From positions 4,836,001 through 4,900,000 of the forward strand of contig CM037835.1 of NCBI GenBank assembly GCA_021234535.1: a DNA stretch of 64,000 nt, in the 5' to 3' direction. Below are positions 41,801 through 49,618 of the stretch, piece after piece. This stretch comes from Stichopus chloronotus. Taxonomy: Eukaryota > Echinodermata > Holothuroidea > Aspidochirotida > Stichopodidae. A model generated the notes under the pieces. That model searched no databases. It saw nothing but the letters and a program-made list of their open reading frames with translations, and was not told the origin of the DNA. A program made the position numbers and the translations under genes. Within the stretch, counting starts at the first letter, position 1. Each line of letters opens with the position of its first letter.

Positions 41801-44800
41801 ATCCTGTATAGGCACATCACATCTGACCACTCCTATCACCCAACAGCAGTTTAGATGTTAGGGTCCACGAGATGACATCCCAAATCCCATAACAATGCAT
41901 ATGAACTAAGGTTCCAGTTGCATGTAAGCAAGGTATACCTCCTAGCTGAAAACAATATCAACACCTATTTTCAACGAACAACTATATGTGGACTAAACTT
42001 ATGAGAGTTCCAATCCAACCTCTCCCTACCTCAACTGTGCATAAACTATCGGTCTGGCAGTAAGCGTAATCCTCGTATGATATCATACATGTTTTATCCC
42101 GTCTCGAGAGGAACCTCCCCTATCCATTATGGTATATCTGGCCATTACGTCATGTTCTATCATGTAGAAAAGGTCTTCTCGAGACATGATTTTAGTACAT
42201 TATGGAAATTCTGTGAAGACTAGGTCAAGTCCCTGGCATATTGATAATTTCTTTGAACACAGAGACGAGCATCAAACTCTACTCTGCCGTCAATATGTGG
42301 TGTGTGTAAAAAAAAAATCCTATGTGTACTGGGCTTGATACTACTCAGCCTAGACTTTAGAAACCAATGTATTGTATCCCTAGTTTCCTACGTAAGCACT
42401 GAAAGTAACGAAGAACCTCCCAAGTAGCTATGTACCGTACCGTCTGCTGGCGTATACCATGGACCCCTGCAACTTTTGTACAGCGGGAAATTGAAAGAAT
42501 CATCATCAAAATATTTAGCATACACACACCTTGTTGCTGTAATATCAGTGGTATTTATTTCAGATCCACACGAAGATTATGAAATTAGGCTCTACGCTTC
42601 AACGAGTGCAGGATTCTCCGCGGACTATGCCTCCATTCCAGTCATGGGAATTGACCCTCCAAACATAGGTAACTTTAAATTCAACAGCTTTAATTATTGA
42701 CAATAACAGGCATGTCGTGTAATCAAGTAAGGTGTGGCTCCACCGTGGTTAATGTCATGGTACTGAAGATACCATCATGTTATCGAGAGATATATTTCAT
42801 GAATAAACTAAGTAGCGAACTGTCATGTATTGTTATGTAATTTTCATGCATAAATGGGTCACTCTGTTCATTACAAAACGAAATCTGATATTTCTCTTTC
42901 GATATTGCTATGTTCAAATATACAAAGGTTTGAAATTTGGTTTGAATTTAAAATTTATTAATTTTGTGTGGAAAAGTGAAGACACAATACTAACAGAGAA
43001 TTAGCAGTTTTAGTAGAAGCTATTTCCAATATAATGGCTCAGCGTTGAAGTAGTTTGAGTTCATACTTAAATTCTCAAGGCATGTAGGAGGAATATGTGT
43101 TTAGGCTGGACAATGTTCGACGGAATCATAGACGGGGTGAAAACAAAATTACAGCGGATTTGGATATATCTAACAGAATAAAACACAAATAGCAACTGGC
43201 GGTAAAACTGGGATAGAAGTTTCAAGAAGTAATTGTCGATAAAACTTGACACATCAATTAAACCTTAGAAAGTATTTGTGCTGTGCACATTTCACAGTTT
43301 TATGCCCCAGCTGAAGCAACTTCACTTTTCTTTTATAATTCGTTTTAGTTGTATTCGTGGCCACTGGAATTGTAGGATTCTTGTCCCTACTTATTTTACT
43401 ACGAGTAATTTACATTTTGAGAAGAAAAATGCAAAGCCGACATCTCCCGGAGCCTTATCTTATTCCAGAAGCAAGAGTGAGTGCATTTTAACTTTCTCTG
43501 TTTAGCTTTGTAAGAATTATAGAAGTTAAACATGTTTATCCAAATTTTGTTTCCAATCGACAACTAGAAGAATTGAACTTGCAGGCAAGTAAATCGAAGC
43601 CCATTGAGACTGTGAACATATATGCAGCACCCATGATTGCAGATCCGCCTAGTAACACCTACGGCTTAGACTACGAGATATGTACATCAAAAATGAGATT
43701 GACAAACTGTAAAACAAGCAAATAAGCCTGGTCTAGATAGTATAACGGCACGCACTATAAGAACCACGTATGTATGGCTCCGAGAACGCAAACGAAATTC
43801 ACACATGCCAAGTAATGCTTGCATATATATTAACCTACAAACTCTGTGAAAACCGAAGCGGGAGTAATGCTAGGCCTAATAAAGTCCGCCTGCAACGGAT
43901 TCTGGAGGTAAACTGAAGATACTCCTTCAAGTAACGAAGTGAAAAGAAGGAACACAATGATCGCACTAATATATCGTTGGTCGTAGTATGTGGTCATCAC
44001 TACTACCGGGCAGCTTACGCGTTAGCCGCATATGTCACTGCCAGTACCAATTTGAAGCTACAATGAACAGAATGTTGGATAGGTGGAAACGACTTGAAGC
44101 AATCAATCAAATCCCCTATTTTCCCTAAGTGAAAGTCGGTAATATTTCGAAAGGGTACGGTGTTACACACTATGATAAAATTCAAAGGGTCTTGCAAGCA
44201 GGCTAAAATGGCGATTAGCACTTAATGAAAGAATAGAAATGTCCGCGTCACTGTCCACCTTCTCCTTGAATATGCCAAGATACTTGTGTGCTCAGGAACG
44301 TCTAACGCAACTATTCGTGGGCACCAACGCAGGTGAAAATTGGAAAAAATTCACACGACGAGCTGAGTAAATCCAAGAATCGAAGCTAGAGGCTTCGATT
44401 ATTAATGATACCTCAAAAGATATTTCACACTTCCATCTTTCTATTGGTATGAATAATATGCATGGTTTACAATTTTGTAATCAACAATTTTCAAACAGTA
44501 TCGATCGCCAATTAATGTAATGACATCACAAAGTATTGTTGTCGATAGCTTAAAAAAAAATTACTTCCAAGTGGACTTCTTTTGGATGAAGTGACTTGCG
44601 ATTGAGGTCACACGAGGTCACGGCCTAGAATTTTGCTCAATATTACTTTAAGAGTCAAATTTTGTACGTCAGCCTGCAAGGCTGTATTGGACAACCTTGT
44701 CACTGGCGGAATCAAAAGGGAGGGGGGGGGGGAGACTGGGGAGCGACTTCTATGATCTAGAGGATTTTTTTTTTTTATCTAAAACAAGTCCTGATATGCC

Positions 44801-45538
44801 CCAACTTATGATTGCGCTCCACTTTAAAAACCTTCCCACAATTCTGGCTAGCATATTAGTGATGAGACTCGTCCACATGTAGGAAAGATGCACACAGACG
44901 TTACTGTCTGTCAGCATTCCGGTATAGAGGACTTTTCCAAAGGGATGGGGATTACTCCTCCTAAGACCCCTCTTCCATATCACTGTACCAAAAGTTGATC
45001 CTCCAAAGTAAAGATCCTATAGAGCAGTCACAAAATTTTTTTTTGCATCTGATATCACTTTAAAATTATAAAAAAAAACAGCCTTTGTCTTTATTGTCTC
45101 TTTTCATCATAGATGATTCAGTTTCTTGCGAGGAAAGGGTTTCTTCCAAAACAGGAAAAAGAAGTGTTTGACACCTTGAAGACAGACGGGGAGTTCTCTT
45201 CTAGCGAAAGCAAATCAGAGACTCAAGGGAATTCTCGAGGGGCGAAGTCAGATTCTGGAATCTTGACGGATTGTGAAGACAAGCACTCGGTTGGTGGCGT
45301 GAGCGTCTACAGTTTGAGAATTGAAAAAGAAAAGCCTGTCAACGACTTCATGGAAGTTGATTACGTCAACGACCTGAAGTACGAAAATGTCCAAAAGACG
45401 AGTGAAATGTACAACTTAGAAACAACTACCCATGTAGAACATCAACAAGAGAACGGATATAATAATACTGGCGCACTCAGTATCGAGGGTAATTGCGAAA
45501 GGGAATCAAATACTGGAAGAGCATATTACAACCTTTGA
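26789..45538 (+). CDS. Class I cytokine receptor-like protein, gene 1 (complete, 10 coding exons)
   Basis: The spliced frame gives 518 residues and every junction keeps phase. Layout: signal peptide 1-21; D1 about 29-117, with a C-x9-C pair and two further cysteines; D2 about 118-231, ending in CFRCRFRYG then FSPYS (217-221), a WSxWS-type motif; a fibronectin III domain about 232-334 (TLKWEPP, NGIITGYMI, YEIRLYASTSAGFS); a transmembrane helix about 335-358; a proline-rich Box1-like LPEPYLIP (367-374); and a 141-residue tail with six or seven tyrosines. In this family JAK kinases bind Box1 and phosphorylate tail tyrosines after ligand binding at the cell surface. The gp130/Domeless-like assignment is inferred from layout. 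The start ATG lies directly after a splice acceptor, so a non-coding first exon is implied. Introns are long (up to 4.3 kb). A paralogue follows at 55650. Confidence 0.87.
31216..31327 (+). CDS. Receptor gene 1, coding exon 2: first half of D1
   Basis: The exon follows TTAATTTCCAG and ends at GTAAGT, phase 2. It reads DHFKPWCDNSPNTNIWCYAN and about 17 more residues with one more cysteine. The C-x9-C spacing fits the first disulphide of a class I cytokine receptor D1, although the usual C-x-W after it is C-Y-A here. NTS at the end of the first block is a possible N-glycosylation site. Confidence 0.85.
33264..33421 (+). CDS. Receptor gene 1, coding exon 3: second half of D1
   Basis: The exon follows TTATCTAG and ends at GTAATT, phase 1. 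It contains VAESCNSSDGIFKVRVYLD and VRLELREK, alternating hydrophobic strands of an immunoglobulin-like fold with the fourth D1 cysteine. Its length of 158 bases equals that of the paralogous exon at 61200. Confidence 0.85.
33885..34042 (+). CDS. Receptor gene 1, coding exon 4: start of D2
   Basis: The exon follows TTCGACAG and ends at GTATGT, phase 0. PEPPINIDVVRVDNQSFNVS opens a fibronectin-type domain, followed by YEYPDSW and YQCERYIPY. The paralogous exon at 62548 matches at about 42 of 53 positions by hand alignment. Flanking intron sequence is also shared. Confidence 0.88.
34570..34741. repeat. Inverted repeat, 31-bp arms
   Basis: The arms at 34570-34600 and 34711-34741 (ATTATGTTGGTCGAGTGGAG and following) are inverse copies with one mismatch, enclosing about 110 bases. 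It lies in the intron after coding exon 4 of receptor gene 1. No clear target duplication is seen. Confidence 0.85.
35060..35190 (+). repeat. Dispersed repeat D, copy 2
   Basis: This is a diverged relative of the sequence at 20590-20850, sharing the blocks GGTTCCATACTACAATAAAT, CTCATTGACTCACTCACTAA and ACGATACCTTCGATG. It lies in an intron of receptor gene 1. Confidence 0.55.
36012..36195 (+). CDS. Receptor gene 1, coding exon 5: end of D2 with WSxWS-like motif
   Basis: The exon follows TCTTCCTGTAG and ends at GTAAAA, phase 1. It carries PGHTEVCFRCRFRYGYYYTI, then FSPYS and a cysteine. Alternating Arg residues ahead of an aromatic-Ser-x-aromatic-Ser motif are the signature of the class I cytokine receptor homology module. 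The paralogous exon lies beyond the window edge. A TTAA-flanked MITE begins 21 bases past the donor. Confidence 0.87.
36217..36560. mobile_element. TTAA-flanked MITE, family 1, copy 1
   Basis: The 344-bp element has ends AGGGAAATAGGG and its exact inverse. It is flanked by TTAA at 36213-36216 and 36561-36564. It sits inside receptor gene 1, just after coding exon 5. A second copy is at 53058-53409. Confidence 0.9.
39631..39704 (+). CDS. Receptor gene 1, coding exon 6: start of fibronectin III domain
   Basis: The short 74-base exon follows ACCTTCACAG and ends at GTAAGT, phase 0. It reads APSGPPLNLTILERKDPRRV then TLKWE, the A and B strands of a fibronectin III domain with its conserved tryptophan. 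Confidence 0.87.
40489..40618 (+). CDS. Receptor gene 1, coding exon 7: middle of fibronectin III domain
   Basis: The exon follows TTATTTAAAG and ends at GTAAGC, phase 1. It begins PPSKQYRNGIITGYMILL, the typical proline pair and NG-x-I-x-x-Y strand of fibronectin III. The acceptor has a short pyrimidine tract, but frame and domain continuity support it. Confidence 0.85.
42564..42668 (+). CDS. Receptor gene 1, coding exon 8: end of fibronectin III domain
   Basis: The exon follows TATTTATTTCAG and ends at GTAACT, phase 1. YEIRLYASTSAGFSADYASI is the F and G strand region of a fibronectin III domain, followed by a short linker to the membrane. Confidence 0.87.
   Translation: MHTKIMKLGSTLQRVQDSPRTMPPFQSWELTLQT
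43349..43476 (+). CDS. Receptor gene 1, coding exon 9: transmembrane helix and Box1
   Basis: The exon follows AATTCGTTTTAG and ends at GTGAGT, phase 0. VVFVATGIVGFLSLLILL is a transmembrane segment, followed by a basic RRK anchor and RHLPEPYLIPEAR. The proline pattern matches a degenerate Box1, where JAK kinases bind in class I receptors. Confidence 0.87.
43585..43725 (+). CDS. Candidate alternative last exon of receptor gene 1
   Basis: After an acceptor-like AACTTGCAG there are 46 open codons in phase 0, then TAA. This is the phase left by the donor of the membrane exon 108 bases upstream. The peptide includes NIYAAPMIADPPSNTYGLDY, with three tyrosines and prolines as in receptor tails. It lacks the YxN motifs of the main tail. 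If used, it would give a receptor of about 423 residues. The short intron and lack of a clear polyadenylation signal make it uncertain. Confidence 0.4.
   Translation, partial: ASKSKPIETVNIYAAPMIADPPSNTYGLDYEICTSKMRLTNCKTSK
44378..44400. repeat. Perfect 9-bp stem hairpin
   Basis: AATCGAAGC, a five-base spacer and GCTTCGATT form a perfect short hairpin in the last intron of receptor gene 1. No function is assigned. Confidence 0.7.
45113..45538 (+). CDS. Receptor gene 1, coding exon 10: cytoplasmic signalling tail
   Basis: The exon follows TTTTCATCATAG in phase 0 and ends in TGA. It encodes 141 residues with an acidic, Ser-rich first half (FSSSESKSE), the DSGILTD motif (424-430) and a tyrosine-rich second half. 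Tyrosines 461, 467, 493 and 515 are each followed by Asn at +2 (YVN, YEN, YNN, YYN), the consensus for Grb2-type SH2 domains. No YxxQ (STAT3-type) motif is present. The same exon has an ATG as its first codon, but the phase match with the membrane exon shows it is internal. Confidence 0.85.
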   Translation: MIQFLARKGFLPKQEKEVFDTLKTDGEFSSSESKSETQGNSRGAKSDSGILTDCEDKHSVGGVSVYSLRIEKEKPVNDFMEVDYVNDLKYENVQKTSEMYNLETTTHVEHQQENGYNNTGALSIEGNCERESNTGRAYYNL

Positions 45539-45598
45539 TAAAGATACTTTACTATCTAAATCTCAAAGAGTGAGAGGTTAGAGATGGCCCCAAATTTA

Positions 45599-45616
45599 AG
45601 AGTGAATATTCACTCT
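45599..45616. repeat. 18-bp perfect palindrome in the 3' UTR region
   Basis: AGAGTGAATATTCACTCT is a perfect palindrome 61 bases after the stop codon of receptor gene 1. It may be chance or an RNA hairpin. Confidence 0.6.
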
Positions 45617-45772
45617 GAAATAATAAGCATGACTCTCCGAAAAGAGCCATATAGAGAGCAAAGCATCGCCTTAAACGAGGGAGGTGCTAGAGAAGGAGAT
45701 ACAACAGAAGTTTCTTCTTTTGAAGTAGCCTCGTAATCTTCTCTTTTGTTCACCTCGTGAAGTTTCAATGGG

Positions 45773-45778
45773 ATTAAA
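45773..45778 (+). promoter_or_regulatory. Possible polyadenylation signal of receptor gene 1
   Basis: ATTAAA lies about 235 bases after the stop codon. A canonical AATAAA is not seen until about 47123. Either could serve, and neither is supported by other evidence. Confidence 0.25.
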
Positions 45779-48756
45779 GGGTATAAGGAACTTAACGGGA
45801 AAGGTCTATGTTGTCTACTCCGTTGTAAATTACCCATCCACAATTTTGTCTATAGCTACATCATTGCCAGTCGTTATTCTTGAAAATCAGTTTTCAACTT
45901 CCGACGCGGTCCGACGTCTATTGCAGTGGACAAACTTGATGTTGTGTAACCTATTGAACATGGATACACCCTCTGCAAACTTGCGACAAGCAGCGAAAAT
46001 CGATAAAATGCAACAGTAAAATATAGTCTTAAGATCGCTTTCGTCATTTGCATATGGCAAAGGTCTATGTCTTATTCTTATATACGAGTCTGTCTTGATT
46101 CCAAAGAGATAGCCAGTCGTTTCGATTTTTGAGACAGTGGTTTTGAGTTGATTGTCGGCAACGAACCTCGCATCAAAGCTTTCAAAGATTACAAGCAGGT
46201 GTGAATGAAGATTAATTGGATGTCCCCAGAAGTAAGATACATCACACAAAAGTAAAGCGGCGCTCTAAGCTGTTCTCATCCCTTTATGAATTGAAAGTTA
46301 TCACCCCGGAGAAAATCTGACAGGATTAGTCTGCCTTAACCGTCCCGTTGTATCTCCTTCTCTGGCACCTCCCTGCTTAAACTAAGATCATATAATTACA
46401 ATGAAACACCCGTACAGACATATGCTATTACATTTAAAGTTACGGGTATCCATGTATTTTCACATGCAAATAGACAAGAGGGGGAGGGGGGACTTGCTGG
46501 TTTCTCCAAATACGATATTGTGACTACCCTGGTGGTGGGTTGTGTGTCGTCTAATTTGACGAAGATTTGCTTCGTAACCAGATGACTGAGGGAAGTAAAG
46601 ATGTGACTTAGTTGAAGCAAATGGAACAACTAATAGTTGTTACTCAGACTTTCTCATAATAGACAACTGTTCTTAGTATGACAGCTAGAAACTAATGTTC
46701 AACTTGTTAAACATCAACTAAAGTGTGGATTCAGTAGCCCCCCCCTCCAAAAAAAAAAATAGAAGAAACGTTACGAGGAGACATTAAATTGGTGGGTTCG
46801 TTAATATCTATATTGTACATTTGCAGCAGTTAAGCTATACTGACTGATGATGGGGAGGCTCCCGCATTGAAAGCGTTATCGCAAATGAGACTGCAGGTAG
46901 GTCCATTGTCGGTGAAAATGTAAGAAAAGTTACGTTCTGATTTATTCAACTGTGGTAGTTATGTTCACATCTTTGAGGAATATCACTAATTATTTTCTTT
47001 CCTGTTTGTAGGACACATGAGAGTATTTAAAAGACAGAACACTTGTTTTTATCAGAATTTGAGAACAGATATGTTACATAGAATTTTAAAAATGATTTGT
47101 TATACAAAGATTAGATTAGAAAAATAAAGGAATCCAATTTTGGACACTATAAAGCGTTAAACTTTAAATGTTTTAAGAAGCAGTGCACTTTTACGTGAAT
47201 GCTCGAAGAAATACCCCTCAACATTTTCCTCACTGGAAAAAGTTTCAAATTGACGTGACACCAATAACATGAAGTTTTACTGTCACAAAAACGCTTAACT
47301 CACTTATAAATAATCAAATAGTTACTTCTTTGCCATTGTTTACTTTCTAGTCTTATATACAAAGGTTATTTACTTAGGTAGTATGAGAAGTCGCTAGATA
47401 AACTCGCGAACAACGTTTAATTTCCACACACGAATAGCTTAATCAATATTTACCATCATTTTTTCTTTCGAATTTGACTCATCAAACTTTGCTGTCACAA
47501 GCATTAAGCTTGAGACAAAGCATATTGTGGTCGTAAAAGAGACATCGTAAGGTGTTCACACTTAAGCCAAGAGCTAACGTCAGAAGCGTTGAATGAATTT
47601 CTTTAAATGATTTCGTCATTGAAAACTGAGCTTAGCGGAAGACAATACACGTTTATTTCAGTATGTATCACGTGAAACAATATGTGTAATGACCTTTCGA
47701 ATCTAAACCATTTTTAGTGAATAAAATTTGTTTCAAGCCCCAAAGAAGCAGGAAGTGATATGGCACCAATATGAGCGTGACTTAAACGACTTCTCTCTTG
47801 TCATTGTAAATATCAAAAGCTCAGGCCATATTCGTAATCAATAAACTAAATTCTTAGAAAACATTAATCATTGCTAACATGCAAGGGTTACAAGCACGTT
47901 TAAAATTACATTATTGATTAGGCTTGCGTCACGAGAGAAAAAAAAAGTTAACAGAGTTAGAACTTTGTAGCTGGTACGACTGATACATGATAGTTTATTG
48001 GTCTAATGCAATACGAGAAAGGGAATGGAATATGATGTGTTCATTATGTCATTTCTGGGGATAGGGGGTGGGGGAATGGAGTGAGGAGGGGCGTGAGATG
48101 GAGAAGACAGGATTGGAAAAGAAGCGGACAAGCAAATATTCAAACAATACTTACAAATACATGTGCATTTATCTTCTCAAAGTGATGATCTCATCAGAAT
48201 CATTTCAACATGTATTGTAACCACCCACAAAATAGTCACAAACCTACAGCCAGTATAACTAATCAAAGATGTGTGAATTGAATCATTTGCGTATTTTTAG
48301 ACAGCACTTTCCAAAACGATGTAATCATATGAGAGGGATAATCATCCGATGTGATTCATCTTAGAGACACCGTTAGTTAGGTTAGGTATATCAAATTTGT
48401 AAATATATATATGAATATGTGTTGAAGTGCCGCATTGGAGCTGGATTGCCCTGCAGTTTTTCAGATTATTGCAAGATCTAGTAAAGATACACGTTACATG
48501 CTATCGTAAATTGAAAGCACTAATGTGCTATCGTAACAAAGTGTGAAATTATAATTAATACTTTATGTAAAGCTTGACCTGGCCAACAGTACAGACTGAG
48601 GAATCGTCCTTGTGAAAGGAACTGATTTTCTTCAGATCAAAAACAATGCAATCCAGTTGAAAACCCAAATGTGATTCACCAACGGATCTTAAGAAGGATA
48701 AGCTATACTTGTCAGACGAGATATCTGGAGCTTAACGGCGAAGGCAATAACTAATA
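45779..48756. other. Intergenic region between the two receptor genes
   Basis: Only short frames without recognisable domains are seen. AATAAA at about 47123-47128 is an alternative 3' end for the first receptor gene. I see no other features apart from a C run with an A run near 46739-46759. Confidence 0.5.
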
Positions 48757-48760
48757 TTAA

Positions 48761-49137
48761 AGCAGGATGTGCTGTTTTTCCTGCAATGTCAAAGGCGCAC
48801 CGAAACACTGTCTATATTTTGTATAGTTGTAAAAAGCTGTACAAACTACCGTAGCATGGCCTATTTGTCCAAAAGAAGCCTAATTTCCTGAAGCAATGCG
48901 TTTTTGTTACGTGGCCTTCACACGGAAAAGCCGCACATTTTCTGGTTCTGCTAACTTTTTACCCGAAAAAAAGTGAATCACTCTTTTTTCTGCCGTAATC
49001 AACAATCTAATGAATGAAATTTCTCCTGAAAGAAACATATCATAGATGGTATTTTCCAGATTGGCATCGAAAGGAAGACAATGATGGAGAATAGACAATG
49101 AAGCCTATTTTTGCTCCTTCAAACAGCACATCCTGCT
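48761..49137. mobile_element. TTAA-flanked MITE, family 2
   Basis: The 377-bp element begins AGCAGGATGTGCTGTTT and ends with its exact inverse. It is flanked by TTAA at 48757-48760 and 49138-49141. It lies upstream of the candidate promoter of receptor gene 2. Its interior encodes nothing recognisable. Confidence 0.9.
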
Positions 49138-49401
49138 TTAAATAAAGTCGGAAAAAAATGGAAAATGTGATACAGTAAGAGACAATCTTCCAAATGGTAG
49201 ATGACAAACCTCAATCAATTACTTTCTGTTAAGATAAAATGTGAATTTATTCGCCACAATATCATCTCAACTGCAAAGGAGATGGATGGTTGTCGACCTC
49301 ATAAACCCTGATATTACTAGTAAACATTACGAGAGCTATCACCACATGAGCGTCAATTAAAATAATGTATAATTCAAGGGCTGAACTTCACTGAAACACC
49401 T

Positions 49402-49550
49402 CATGATTGGTCATTGGTAATTCCCTTAGCATCCTGTCGTCACAATTCACTTCACACTAACGCATGTGCGTTATTAAATTACTGCTGTAAAAAGGAAAGC
49501 AGATTCTAATTTGAATCATTATATAAGTTTGGCTTGGCGGTCGCAGTTTG
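49402..49550 (+). promoter_or_regulatory. Candidate promoter of receptor gene 2
   Basis: Two ATTGG (inverse CCAAT) boxes lie at about 49405 and 49413, followed by a TATATAAG box at 49520-49527. Transcription would then start near 49545-49550 at an Inr-like TCGCAGTTTG. A strong donor 70 bases on gives a plausible non-coding first exon. The gene whose coding exons begin at 55650 needs such an exon. Confidence 0.45.
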
Positions 49551-49618
49551 TCTTGAATGTTCTCAGAAGGATCGCACTATACTTTGAAGATAGTTAGGGG
49601 CTTACGTTTTAATTAAAG
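49551..49618 (+). other. Candidate 5' UTR exon of receptor gene 2 with upstream ORF
   Basis: The stretch between the TATA box and a consensus GTAAGT donor (49619) would splice over about 6 kb to the acceptor in front of the ATG at 55650. It contains a complete upstream frame, ATG at 49557 to TAA at 49614-49616, of 19 codons, closed two bases before the donor. Such frames often lower translation of the main frame. The link to the receptor is inferred from position only. Confidence 0.4.

Noticed and set aside
43576..43611. Internal exon ending at GAGACT/GTGAAC before the main tail
   Set aside because: It would keep phase 0, but the donor is poor and the exon would be only 27 bases. The terminal-exon reading is more plausible.
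45113..45538. Tail exon as an independent 141-codon gene starting with ATG
   Set aside because: The ATG follows a splice acceptor and is in phase with the membrane exon. The composition and motifs are those of a cytokine receptor tail.
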